From NCBI GenBank assembly GCA_946811695.1, contig OX328123.1, positions 37,537,054 to 37,601,053 on the forward strand: a DNA stretch of 64,000 bases. Direction: 5' to 3'. Every line of letters starts with the position of its first letter. Position 1 is the first letter of the stretch. The translations under genes and the position numbers were made by a program. Source of the DNA: Gonocerus acuteangulatus. Taxonomy: Eukaryota; Arthropoda; Insecta; Hemiptera; Coreidae. The notes below the pieces were generated by a model. The model saw only the letters and a program-made list of their open reading frames with translations. It did no database searches and was not told the DNA's origin. Of the stretch, positions 33,780 to 45,263 are shown one piece after another.

Positions 33780-34900
33780 AAGCTCCTTTCAGAATACCAA
33801 TGTGGATTCAGATTGAACCACTTGACAATGGACTACATAGTTAGATTAGAAAAGGATATTTTAAATGCATCTATAAAAATTGGGTACACACTACTGGGGT
33901 GGTCCCGAACAATACCCCAAAAAATCAGCATTACGCGTTTTTTTTTTTCTTGCGAACTTTGCCTCTTTTTTTGTCTTAGGTGACTGGACTAAATAGCAAC
34001 AATGCCTGTGCTCATGAATCATGTTTGTTCATACATCCTGTGGAAAATAGAAAATTTAAAAATTAATCTAACCTTGTCAAAATTCAAACAGAATGATCCA
34101 ACTTCTCGGCATTTTTACAATTCATGATTTAAATTGCATAGGAAATAGTAATTACTTTACACGCCGAAAACTGCACATGGGACAGGCGTAGCTGCTACTA
34201 TTGGTGAATACTGCTACTCCAGGAAATTTACAGATGACACAAGAACTGGAAACCATAAAACTTGGACTGAACAACTTACCAGGAACAGAACATATTTACA
34301 TTGTAATATGCACTGGCTCACTCAGAATAGAATAATAGAATAGAATAATCTTTAGTTCTAAAAACTCGTTATCGAGATATGGACACGTCATATAATAATC
34401 AGTTCTTTACAATCTCTACAAGACTATTGCAGTACTCGGCCCATAGCATGCGACATTTTTGAAATTATATATCACACAAATAAACAGTTCACAATGTATT
34501 GGTTACCCGGACATGAAGATATCAGACAAAGTACTGCAGTAGACAAACAGGTTAAACTAGCAACTCGACGACAGGTATCAGACGTTCATTACTTGACATA
34601 CCAGGATCTTCAAGCCTTATCTGAGAGATACATAACAAATAAATGGTAAGAATCCTAGTACAACACGACGGACAACAAGCTTCGAAAAATCAAGCACACT
34701 GTACACGAATGGTCATCCAGTAAAAGACCAAATAGACGAGAAGAAGTAGTTTTATGCCGTCTAAGGATTGTCCATTCACGACACACTCCTATATTATGTC
34801 TAGACTGGACAGACCTAAATGAACGCACTGCAATACAGACTTATCAATAAAGCACATACTGACAGAGTGTAGACTCACGAAAAGTTTTCAATTTCCCTAC
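33780..34900 (+). pseudogene. I/Jockey-type LINE ORF2 remnant (RT and RNase H pieces)
   Basis: A short RT block is readable at 33,783-33,880: LSEYQCGFR...DYIVRLEKDI, typical of the RT finger region. After a non-matching gap, RNase H/C-terminal blocks appear: GLNNLPGTEH then ICTGSL (catalytic Asp of the usual TDSL replaced by Gly), YWLPGHEDIRQST...VKLATRRQ, and finally SIKHILTECRLT. Many stops and frame changes intervene. The order and wording parallel the better copy at 47,101-47,988 (minus strand). Confidence 0.65.
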
Positions 34901-35094
34901 ACTTAGACCGATTTACTTTCCGATAGTAGCCAGTAATCATAATTATAAAAACATTTTCTTCCTTAAAATCCTTTTGGTATTTGTTAATTTTTTTTTTTTT
35001 TTTTCTTTACGGCGCCGGGTATTTGTTAATTATGTAAAGATCTGTTATAGATTATTACATACATATATTACATACATACATTTCATGTATATAT

Positions 35095-35143
<49 letters not shown>

Positions 35144-35450
35144 GTGTCGACAAATGTCGAGTCGAACAAAAAACCTATACCATAATAAAAGTAAGAAAGT
35201 ACGCTAAATCCTAGAATGGAGGAATTCCTCGTAGAGTAGCTACTTGTTGTTAATGATAAGTTGTACTTTAAGAGTTACCGGAGTGAGAGTTGAAAATTTG
35301 TTCTGCCCCTAGATCTATGCATTATTCATGAGGCTTAATGCAGCCTAGCCCTAGCCCTGTCGTGAATACTATCTCTTATCACACTCAAACCCCTTACTCT
35401 ACCTCCCCTCCTTCTTCTAGCTTAACTATACAATCTACATCTATATGTAT

Positions 35451-35533
<83 letters not shown>

Positions 35534-35595
35534 AACAAGTTTATAACATGGGGGAAAATTTATTTTGTTTTGTCTATCTTAAGAATTCTATATTT
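34901..35595. other. No gene; TA arrays
   Basis: (TA)n lies at about 35,098-35,141 and 35,452-35,530, and a T-run with an S2-like GGCGCC remnant at about 34,988-35,020. The frame at 35,338-35,631 runs through TA repeat and SINE and is not a gene. Confidence 0.55.
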
Positions 35596-35607
35596 ATTAG
35601 AAGGTAT

Positions 35608-35658
35608 GCGGCGCTAATGGCCAATTTGTAGATGCGCTTATGCGCACTTCATGAAGTG

Positions 35659-35705
<47 letters not shown>
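35608..35705 (+). mobile_element. SINE family S2, 5'-truncated, 12-bp TSD
   Basis: Only the 3' end of S2 is present (GCGGCGCTAATGGCC..., GATGCGC), then a variant hairpin TGCGCACTTCATGAAGTG and about 48 A residues. ATTAGAAGGTAT flanks both sides (35,596-35,607 and 35,706-35,717). This is a clean, recent 5'-truncated insertion. Confidence 0.88.
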
Positions 35706-35708
<3 letters not shown>

Positions 35709-35761
35709 AGAAGGTATCATATACAACATGGATTAGTTTGCAATATATTAGTATTATTTGT

Positions 35762-36759
35762 AGGAGTGGAAGCTTGGTGGCCAAGAGAACGAATATAAGT
35801 ATCTTGGAGTTATCCTCACGCCTAGGTTATCAATGACTAAGCATTTCGATGAAAAGGTTCGGGTCGCCAAAAATGCCCTGCATTCTGTGTGGAACCGATT
35901 TATTAGGAAGCATGAAGTCCCAATCTCCGCAAAGTTCCAGGTATTCGATGCAGTGACGCGAGCCTCACTTTGTTATGGCGCTCAAATTTGGGAATGGAAG
36001 GAGTTTGGAGCTGTTGAGGCTGTCCAGAGATCTTTCGTAAAGCGGATCTTCGAGTTGCCAACATACACTCCGAACTACGCCATATACCTGGAAACTGGTA
36101 GGCAATCTATTTTCCTGCACACCCTAAAGATTCATCTCGAATACATCCAACGACTGCTGACTCTACCGAGACATAGGCTGCCTGGTAGATTGTTAGACGA
36201 GATTATAGGGAAATAAGGCTGGTTGTTCAGGGAATGGGAGAAGCTATTCGCCAGAGCTGGGGAGAGCATGGACAGCTGGACGAGCGGCGACCCTGCATTG
36301 ATGAAAGAAGCAAGTTCCATGATACTGCTGTCACTCGCTAATCTTGAGTAGAGACGATGGGCTGAACTATGTAAGTCGTCGCAATATCATCTCCTTTACA
36401 AAAAGCTTAATCACACCGATGTAGCCGTTTCCTACATTTCAGATGACAGTTCCCTCTACGCAATCCGCTTGATCATGAAATCTAGAACAGAGATGCTGCA
36501 TCTGAACAGTAGGCCATGGCGTACAGACGGACGTGCACACTGCTCCATGTGCAATCTTCAAGAGGAAGAAGACACTCTGCACTTCATTGCTCGATGTCCT
36601 GTAATGAAGGAGCTCAGAAGATTGCATTACAGTAAGGATCTCCTCACGCCAGAAGATGTTAAGTTAATCCTAGACGGAAGGAACTGGGACACACTTTATA
36701 AATATTTAAATAATACGGTCAAATACAGGCAATTTCTAATTAGTCAGTTTAATTATTAA
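35762..36759 (+). pseudogene. LINE ORF2 C-terminal region (RT end + CCHC), two stops
   Basis: A single frame runs from EYKYLGVILTPRLS (the late RT motif YLGV) through LCYGAQIWEW and KRIFELPTYTPNYAIYLETG to the C-terminal zinc-binding motif CSMC...H...C (CSMCNLQEEEDTLHFIARC). The frame is preserved throughout but broken by TAA at 36,214 and TAG at 36,349. It ends LISQFNY at TAA. There is no RNase H domain before the CCHC, unlike the 47 kb copy, so this belongs to a different LINE family (Jockey/R1/CR1-like; clade unresolved). Confidence 0.8.
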
Positions 36760-36977
36760 TTTAAAGTTTATAATTTTGTCTCCACGTATTATTGCTCTGT
36801 TCGTATTTAATCATTATTTATATATTTGTTTTGTTTATTGTTTTTTTATTGTTATTTACTTTTCTGTTTTTGAATATTTTTTCTTTTCGTAAGTTTTTGT
36901 TAAAAAGGAGTATATAAGTTTCTATTTTGTTTATTTTTATTTTTAATGTTTAATTAATTAATGTTTACATGCACTCC

Positions 36978-38072
36978 CAGTCCAGTCAACGAACAGTTAT
37001 AGATGGAAATTTTTGGAACAGAATTTTTGACTTCGTAACTTTGGGGTGGATAGGAGGTGAACATATCAAAAGTCCTCGCCCGTAGCCTTTGTGCCGGGGG
37101 GGGGGGGGGGTTTAGAAGGTCCCATTTTTCGGGTTTTCACTTATATCTCGAAAACCCTGCGTCCTAGCGACATGACCATTCTATAACAAATGAAAGCTGA
37201 TTCAATTTCCTACAAGTTCTATTCAATAAAGATTTCGAGATATCTTTAGTTTTCGAAATATCCGCTCTTGAAAGTCTGTCATTTTGGGAAAAAAACACAC
37301 ATTTTTATATTCTCGACCGGATATCTCTTCAACGATGAACCCAAAAAATAAATGTCGGCTAAAGGGTTGTAGAGCATTCCATTCGCTTCAATAATATATA
37401 TTACTTTACTATTTTATGTATTTTCTTTCAAACGTTATATACGCACTTACAGAACGGGCTACGGGTGAGGACTTTTGATACGTTGACCTCCTAACTAGCC
37501 GAAACAAAGTTATGAAGTCAAAAATTGTGTTCCAAACATTTCCATCTATAAATCTTAGTTACCTGGACTATTAGTCGCTAAATTTCAGATTGCACGATGA
37601 ACACTGAAATTATTTTTACGTTTGAAGGAAAATACAGAAAATAGCAAAGTAATATATATTGTTGAAGGGAATGCAATAATCTACAGCCCTATAACCGTTA
37701 TTTATTTTTTGGGTTCATCGTTGAAAAGTTATCCCGTCAAAAAGAGGAAAAAATATGGCGCGACTTTCAAGAGCGGATATTTTGAAACCTAAAGATATCT
37801 CGAAAAACTTTATAGAGTAAAACTTGTAGGAAATTTAATCAGCTTTCATTTGTTATAGAATAGTCATGTCGCTAGGACGCAGGGTTTCCGAGATATAAGT
37901 GAAAACCCGAAAAATCGGACCTTCTAAACCCCCCCCCCCCGGCACAAAGGCTACGGGCGAGGACTTTTGATATGTTCACCTCCTATCCAGCCCAAACAAA
38001 GTTCCGAAGTGAAAAATTGTGTTCTAAAAATTTCCACCTATAGCAGTTTTTAAGCATTAGTTGACTGGACTG
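36978..38072. mobile_element. Foldback element FB2
   Basis: The termini are CAGTCCAGTCAAC and its inverse GTTGACTGGACTG. Left arm about 36,978-37,440 and right arm about 37,590-38,072 are near-complete inverted copies, including GTGCC followed by a run of G (left) or its C counterpart (right), TTTCGGGTTTTCACTTATATC and TTCAACGATGAACCC. An extra inverted copy of the outer ~110 bp lies in the loop (37,447-37,567, ending CCTGGAC). No transposase is present. No target duplication could be identified. Confidence 0.75.
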
Positions 38073-38282
38073 TCAGCCTGATGGACACTATCCAAGCCAA
38101 TTTAAATTGTTCAGTTATTACTTTGTTAAATATTTTTGTAAAGGTATATAATAAAACTTATATTCATTCATTCATTATTTGTCGCACGAAAATTTGAAAT
38201 ATTATTAAAATTGAAATTCTTTTTAATTAATCTCTGTACACTACAATGTACAATTTACTGCAATAAATAGTTGGAGATTTAC

Positions 38283-38480
38283 TGGGCGTGAGTGTTAAGG
38301 CGGGAGCACTTAACTCTCTGAGCCAAGGGTCGTTGGTTCGATTCCCACTATGGACTGGTGGCTTTTCTTTAGAAAAAAGACAAGGCAACAGTCCTATCCT
38401 GAGTAGAAAAGACTGGTAGCCTGTAGATAGCCCGTCCTACAATTCTTCCTTAATAATAATGGACGTTAAAATTTAAGTAA
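38283..38480 (+). mobile_element. SINE family S1 copy, plus orientation
   Basis: The head GCGTGAGTGTTAAGGCG and box B GTTGGTTCGATTCCC (about 38,333-38,347) are followed by the GGTGGCTTTTCTTTAGAAAA body and the tail TAGCCTGTAGATAGCCCGTCC...GGACGTTAAAATTTAA. No target duplication was found. Confidence 0.8.
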
Positions 38481-38642
38481 TGATAGTACAATAAATAATT
38501 CTGAAAATTCTAAAAATTGCAATATTTACTTTATAAAAAATATATAAACATTCATTATGATGAAACATTCCGCGCCATATGATTTACAATGATATTCCCT
38601 TTGTTTTCTGAAGTTAGGACAACACTGTAATTTACAATCCTT
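38481..38642. other. No feature recognised
   Basis: Short AT-rich interval between two repeats. Confidence 0.4.
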
Positions 38643-38957
38643 GCTATATTATGTACTTGCTGTTACCCGGCGTGCTATGGTACACCTACTTTCTGCATCT
38701 AGAAAAGCAAAAATAAATTAGGAAGCAAATAAGCAATATTAAAATCTAATAAAGCAAATCTGTAACTATTCTAGTTCACAGTTTCGAACCCGTGACCTCC
38801 GAACTGTGAGTCCTAGCGATTTTTCCTAGCCTAGTGCACTCCCCGGATCAAGAGACCTACCTGTGTGCCAAGTTTCAAAATCGGTCAAACGGTGTGGATT
38901 TGTGTAAGGAACAAGCAGACAGACAGACAAACAGCAGATTTTTATATATCCAGATTG
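38643..38957. repeat. Dispersed repeat family C (Helitron-like)
   Basis: It begins TTGCTGTTACCCGGCGTGC and contains TTCTGCATCTAGAAAAGC, CGTGACCTCCGAACTGTGAG and the CTGTGTGCCAAGTTTC...CGGTCAAACGGTGTGG...GACAGACAGACAAAC module. It ends ATTTTTATATATCC. It is collinear with 12,741-12,930 for its left two thirds. Confidence 0.65.
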
Positions 38958-40064
38958 ACTTCTCGATTATATATTAACTCGGTAATGTTAAGTTTATGGA
39001 TACCGCCACAGATCTAAATTTCTAGAAGGACTCCTTCGTCCTCCTCATCCCGATATGACTTTCTATTCAATTGTAGCTGTATCTGTATTGCGCAAAATAT
39101 TTCTGTATACAACTGAAAATAGCTGACTAATTCTCTAATTATGCAATACTGTAGGTAGAGAAACTATTTACTGCTTTATTATAATCAAATTTATTTATAT
39201 AATTATTGTGAACAACATTTGGGAACCACAGTTCTATTATTATTGTTTATTTTTTTTAATCAACAAGGGATTTGTTACGAAATGGTGATGAGACTAATCA
39301 GAAAAGAATTAACTGAAAACTGACGCGTAATCGCGAAGATTAATGTTATTATTTATGACATGTTTCATACTGTAATATTATAATTCTTACTCTATAAATC
39401 TTTAAATTAAAAAATAATTACAAATTTTCGCTTTGATTTTATAACTGTTCCTGAAATCTGCGAGCGATCGGAACGAAAAATTTTATATTTTGAATAGATT
39501 AATACACGCCAGGTAACGCCTCTCTTTCTATTCTTTGCTGTGGTTTATGCAAATTTTCTCACTTCGAGTTTGAAAAGAGGCAGCCACCACATTCAGGCCA
39601 AGCTCAAATTTTTATAAGGCTCAAGAAAATACGTAAGCACTAAATATAATGTACTAAATACAAATCTGACATCCGTTTTGATTTTTTTTTTTTTTTTTTA
39701 TGTATATATACTAAACGCTACAGAACTTTTTAAAGTGATAACAAGAAAAACCCAGTTCTTTTGAATTTTTAAATAATTTTCTTTAAGAAGAAGATCAAAA
39801 TTGGGCAGAAAACTATTTTCTTCTTATTTTTATTTATTTATTTTGTGTGCATCGACTGCCGGGGCCATTAGCACTTTTATACTTATTATCTTAAAAAAAA
39901 AACGACAAAATGGGCCTCGTAAACGTTATTTACACTTGAGAAATAAAATCGTGGAATGGGATGTGAAACATTCAACGAACTCGATTTTTTTCCTTGTCAC
40001 TATTTTTTCTGGTGCAGTTACAAACATACCCTAGTTTATTTCGCGAAATAATAACTTCTAGCGT
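38958..40064. other. No gene; S2 remnant
   Basis: Unique sequence. A reverse S2-like tail (GTGTGCATCGACTG...GGGGCCATTAGCAC) is at about 39,844-39,875, and a T-run at 39,681-39,699. The 39,801-40,034 frame crosses the SINE remnant and is not a gene. Confidence 0.45.
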
Positions 40065-40985
40065 GAAGTATGTAAAAACATTTTTTAATTTCAAAACGGA
40101 TGTCAGATTAGTATTTAGCACATTAAAAAATCCCTGTATTGAAATTTTGGGAAGATTCCAAAAATAATAAAAATTATACTAAAGTTTCGCTTAAAATGTT
40201 GTTAATGATTCAAAATTCCGACCGTATTTCAAAGAAAATTTAACCAAGATTGGGCGGGCGATAAAGGTTCTAAAGTTACACATTTTGCTCCAATCGGGGT
40301 ATTTCTACGTGTTCTGGAATTAACGTTAATGCAAAACAGTTTAAATTTGATTTTTATTTTGATAACCATTTCTTACAATTACTATCTGAGATAATACAAT
40401 AGTCATTTGTATGGTTAGAAAAAGAAAGATTTCTTCTTTTCAAAGAGCCCAAGGTTGTAAACACGGAATTATCTCAAGGCGAGATATTGAATTTCAAAAC
40501 GTCACGTAAATTTTTTGCTTACAATTAATAATAAGCGCGCTTTTATTCGCTTCGTTAATTTTTAGTCTCTCTAGACAGGAAAAAATTATTATTTTTTTTT
40601 CGATTAAATTTACCACATTAGGGTTTCTTGGGGTGCTGATTTTAAATGAGGGCTGATTTTAAATGAATGCTGTTTTTAAATGGTTGTTGAGCATATTATT
40701 GAATTTATTTGACAGAACATAAATTATGGTTTAATGAATGTATTTTTTCTTTAATCTAATCTCCCAAGCAAATGAATCATGTCGCTGTCATTTTCCATAC
40801 TCGATTTATAAAATAAAGCATTCTCAACGTATTATATTTTATTTCTCAGCTCCTAAGGCGCATTGGTCGGAACGCTCGGACACGTGTCGTCTATTTTTCG
40901 ATGCAGAATCATCAGAAAAAAATGGGTCAAATTGGTGACTCCACCACTGTACGCTCCCCTGGTAAGATGTAAAAAATTCCAAATA
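40065..40985. repeat. Dispersed repeat family D, uninterrupted copy
   Basis: Counterpart of 1-820 plus 2,881-3,030, here without the foldback and LINE insertions. It contains TTAGGGTTTCTTGGGGTGCTG, CTCCTAAGGCGCATTGG and GGACACGTGTCG. It provides the empty-site comparison for the nested insertions at the left edge of the window. Confidence 0.6.
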
Positions 40986-42022
40986 TCAGCCTTCCAACTA
41001 ATATCCTACGGGTTACTTCGATGAATGAATGGAATTTAGCTTTTTAAGCTATGTAAGTGTTTATGAACATCGATCATACATCTCTGAAAAGTATCTCCAA
41101 TAATGAAGTAGATTTAAGAATGTTTATTATTGGTAAATCCTAGCTCGTGATACGATTGAGGGGTGTTGAAGTATCATATTTCCCTACGAACGGAGCACAC
41201 CAAACAATCGATAAAAAAGCTCTGCGCTGTGTGACGTGCTATAGGGTGTGTGTTACACGCGACTTCGCTCCTAATCTCACCGCAGGCCTTTTTTATACCT
41301 TAATATTTTTTTTACATTCTTTTTAAAAATTCTTTTTAGGCTAATGAAGTCTTTAATTGCACGGGATACCTGATAGTAACTCCATACCAATCATGAAAGT
41401 AATGGGAGAAAATATTGTTCGGGTCTTGTATTAATCAATATTTATTGATTTATTTGTCATCTTTAGAAAAAAAATTACTACAACTTAAATTAATGATCCA
41501 CACTTTTCTGATCATTTTTATGGCTTTAAACCTCTTAAAATTTGTTCTATTAAGCCAATTGTTTTGATATTTAGGATTTAATGTGTTTGAACTCAATTTG
41601 AAAGGGGAACGATAATTGAAAAATAGAAAGGTGGACACATGAAAAATCACGGTATGTATCTTATAAAGCTGTTCAACCTGTATCCAAATGTATTGTGATA
41701 GGTAATACTCATATTTAATAACTTTCTTTCTTTAAAAGTCTAACCAGCTTTACATCGCCCTCTATTGAAAAATACGAAAAATGGCATTTTGCCAAATTCG
41801 CGGTGTATAAAGCTAATAAAAATAACAATAATCTTTTTCTGTGGCTCTTCTGTTATTTCGATAATGAATATATTGACGACTTTAGCTTGCATTAATGGAT
41901 TATTTAACGTTTTAAATTAAGAATGAGCAATACTGTTTCCTTATTTTTGCCATACTTAATTTTAGTATTTATTTTCTTTAATCCTGCATAGCATATATAT
42001 ATATATATATATATATACGTAG
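40986..42022. other. No gene recognised
   Basis: Mostly unique sequence, ending in (TA)n at about 41,994-42,017, into which the mariner is inserted. Confidence 0.45.
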
Positions 42023-42024
42023 TA

Positions 42025-43282
42025 AGGTCCATAAGTTTCCGGCCTGGGATAGAAGGAAAGATGAAAAAAAAAAACTGGTTTTACTGTTTTTCAATATATT
42101 CTCCTCTAAGTTCAACACACTTAATACAACGCTTTGGCAACATTTCTATACCATGAAAAAAATAATTTTCTTCTTTGTTAAAAAAATGTTCTTCCACTGC
42201 TGCTTGGAGCTCTTCGTCGGTGTTAAATCGCCTTCCACGAAGGTCAGATTTTAACTTTGAGAAAAGGTAGAAATCGCTAAGGGCAAAGTCTGGGCTGTAG
42301 GGTGGATGAGAGATTTCTTGAAATCCACAGTCCTTCACAGCGGCCTTGGAAATCAATGCTGTGTGGACAGAGGCATTGTCGTGAAGGAGGCGGACACCTC
42401 TGCTTAACTTCCCTCGCCTCTTCTCTTTAATGGCGTCTCGTAACCGGTGAAGTAGGGCTGCATAATACTCACCATTCATTGTGGTATTCCTTTCTTTAAA
42501 ATCTCTCAGTAGTATTCCTTTACAGTCCCAAAAAATTGTGGCCATTACATTTTTTGTTGACTGCGTGACTTTTGCCTTTAAAGGAGGCGCTTCTCCATTC
42601 CATGGACTCTCTTTTGCTGAGTGGGTCATAATATAGAACCATTGTCTCATCCCCAGTTACAATTGAGTCCAAAAAATTCCTTGGGTTGGCATTATACTCG
42701 CGTAAAAATTCATTGCATCAGTGAACTCTCCTGTTTTTGCGCAGCTGAAAGAATTTTTGGAACCCATCTTGCACTAACCTTGTTCATATGCAAATGTTCT
42801 TTAATGATCCTCAAAACACTTGGTTTTGAAAGCCCTAAACCTCGCAGCTATTTCCTTGGTTTTTAGTCGCCGGTCAGACAGCAATTCAGATTCCACAAGT
42901 TGGATTGTTTCAGAAAAGACAGCTTCCAATGGGCGACCGGGACGTGGGTCATCTTCTAGACTTTCTCTCGCTAACTTAAGTAATTTTGCCCATTCTTTCA
43001 CTGGGAAATACGAGGGAAAGGACTGCCCGTATACACAATCCAAGCGCTCTTTAATTTGCGCAGGAGTAAGACCCTCTTTGCAAAAGAATTTAATTACCGC
43101 ACGGTACTCGAGTTTGAACATTGTAAAAATGGGGAGTTTCCTTCAAGGCTGGACACTGACTAACAAGACTGAGGAAGTGCGGGCGATGGGTATAGAGGGA
43201 GCAGGCATGGACCTGCATAGGCGTGCAGGTCCCGGCACGTTTGAAGGAGGGGAAGCAGGACAGGCCGGAAACTTATGGACCT
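42025..43282 (-). mobile_element. mariner transposon with perfect 22-bp TIRs
   Basis: The termini are 42,025-42,046 (AGGTCCATAAGTTTCCGGCC...) and the exact inverse at 43,261-43,282, flanked by the TA target duplication at 42,023-42,024 and 43,283-43,284. Length is 1,258 bp, close to the usual 1.3 kb. TA arrays lie on both sides, so the insertion was into a TA microsatellite. The transposase lies on the minus strand and is frameshifted; the copy could be mobilised only in trans. Confidence 0.92.
42081..43121 (-). pseudogene. mariner transposase, frameshifted
   Basis: The family transposase binds the TIRs and moves the element by cut-and-paste. Start: MFKLEYRAVIKFFCKEG at 43,121 (helix-turn-helix region), with DDPRPGRP and later KEIAARF. 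After about 42,830 the sense shifts to the next frame (LSKPSVLRIIKEHLHMNKV...RWVPKIL), then shifts again for NEFLREYNANPRNF and VTGDET (first catalytic Asp). It returns to the original frame for WDCKGILL, HDNASVHTA (second Asp) and PPYSPDFALSDFYLF (third Asp), 34 residues apart: DD34D. The start and stop span 347 codons, the normal length. At least three indels and a TAA at about 42,801 disable it. Confidence 0.88.
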
Positions 43283-43293
43283 TATCTCGTATA

Positions 43294-43297
<4 letters not shown>

Positions 43298-43354
<57 letters not shown>
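43298..43354. repeat. (TA)n microsatellite
   Basis: The right-hand part of the TA array that received the mariner. Confidence 0.9.
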
Positions 43355-43357
<3 letters not shown>

Positions 43358-43519
43358 TACATATATATAAAGGACCGAAATAAAAATTAAATATTTCCTA
43401 AAAATTATGGCATCAAATTACTTCATAATTTATATTTTTTACATTAATGAATAACTGTTATGAAATACTTTTTATATAAAAATTTGATCAATAAGAATTG
43501 TGAACATTTTTATAATAAT

Positions 43520-45263
43520 ACTAGCTGTTACCCAGTGTACCATGCTACACCAACTTTATATTATATAGTTGTAAGGAACAAACATACAGCTGGTAGATGT
43601 TTTTCATCTTGCCTATGACACTTCCCGTATCAAGACCTACCTGTGTGCCAAGTTTGGTCAAAATCGCTAAAAAGCTGTGGATTTATATGAGGAACGAATT
43701 GAATGGCTTTTTCTTTTTTTGTTCCACAATGTAGTATCCTTATACTGTGGGAGTTCATTTAGGTTCTGCAGGTTCCATCTTCCAACACTGCCTGCATTAC
43801 AATCAAAGTAATATACATTTTTTTTTAATAATTTTTTTAAGTATAATAATAATAACATTAAAATAGAGAAATATGATAGCGTAATGATAACAACTATAAT
43901 AATAATACAAATTAAAATAGTAACAATAATATTGAAAAAGAAACAAATTATAATATCAAAATTATAAATTAATTGAAAGAAATACAAAAAAAAGAATGAA
44001 TATAAATGAATCAAATAAAATAAAATAACTGATTAATGAAAAGAAAACGTCCGTTCTTGCAATGGCTTATTCTTGCGCTTGTTAAAACAAAATTCAATCA
44101 GGATTGTGGTCATGAGAAACTGTTCAATTATTTACAGCAGCATTATTTTTCAAAAACATACTTTTCTCATTTGTTCCGATACTAAACATAAAGGTATGAA
44201 TTCTGTATACGCACTTTTGATAAGATTATATGATATAATAATAAAAAATAATGATTTGTCAAAATGAAATTATTTACAGTGATAATCCATCGTCTCAGTT
44301 TAAAAATATATATATATGTCAAGATTGCTTTACATACATTCAGAAAAATTTCACAAAAAGTTTTAGCGGAAATATTTTACTACGGCTCATGACAAACGTG
44401 TAGTAGATAGGGTGGGAGAAAGAGTAAAATCCTTGGTCTCTAATGGAAGTTATGAGCAAATCTGAAACTAAAAATGTAAAAAACTCAGTAGAGTTTGCTA
44501 ATGTTGCATCTAGTTTAATGACAAACACTACAATTCTCCGTATGAGCCAAGTAGATATTGAGCCTGCTATAAGTTCGGACAGTCCATGGGTTACTGTTAA
44601 AGACATAGTTTTTATTAAGCAAATGCATGTGATAAAATGCAATTCGCAAATCAAAAATTCAACTATGGAAAACAAACTGAAGCCAGCAAGTTAACAGATC
44701 AAAAACTTAATGTTTCAAATTTTAATGTTAGTTACTGGTGTGCAGTTACATGTGATAAAAATTAAGTTGTATTTCATTTTATATTGCCCAGCAAACCCTT
44801 CACTGAAGTAATGAATGTTTTGTACATGTAGGTAGTTTTCATTCTGAATAGCTTTGGGTTATTTTTTATAGTTTTTAAAATTAAATCGCTGTACTATAAA
44901 AAGTAATATATTGTTAGCTAAAATTTTAATTGAACAATTTTTTGTATTTAACGGAAAAAAAATTAAAGAATGAAAAAACCATACATTTTATTTTTTCATG
45001 TGATAGTGTATACCTTTTAGAATAGTAATAAAAAAATATTTTAGTGATTTTCTTTTTATCGTTTGATGATATTCCACTTAGTGTGGAACGCCATATTTAA
45101 TTTTTACAAAATGCATTTTACCACTTCAGGATTTTTTCAGAACATTTGTAATTACTTTATGCTTATATTATTTTTTTTCTGGCTTCCATATTTATTGAAG
45201 TATTGTCATAGAAAATGTCATCAACATTGGTCGATAGGTATGATTTATATTCTAGAACTAAGT
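43520..45263 (-). mobile_element. Helitron-like element, family C long copy 1
   Basis: It is about 95% or more alike by eye to 52,771-54,608. Read on the minus strand, the right terminus has GTGTA-loop-TACAC, ten bases (TGGGTAACAG), then CTAG followed by T, the layout of a canonical Helitron 3' end. The other end, near ACTTAGTTCTAG, does not give a clear TC start. No Rep/helicase frame is present, so it is non-autonomous. The flanks of the two copies differ, which argues for transposition rather than segmental duplication. Confidence 0.6.

Larger units (their letters stand above)
35762..38177 (+). mobile_element. 5'-truncated non-LTR retrotransposon, interrupted by a foldback element
   Basis: It starts within the RT C-terminal region at about 35,762, runs through the ORF end at 36,759 and an AT-rich 3' UTR. 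It appears to resume after the foldback insertion (36,978-38,072) with CAGCCTGATGGACACTATCC and ends AATAAAACTTATATTCATTCATTCATT near 38,177. Assigning 38,073-38,177 to the LINE tail is inference from position. Confidence 0.6.

Noticed and set aside
42820..43383. 187-codon plus-strand frame
   Set aside because: Antisense of the mariner transposase N-terminus running into a TA array.
43667..44014. Hydrophobic 115-codon minus-strand frame resembling a membrane protein
   Set aside because: Lies inside the AT-rich family C element; the copy at 53 kb breaks the frame, and Ile/Phe richness follows from base composition.
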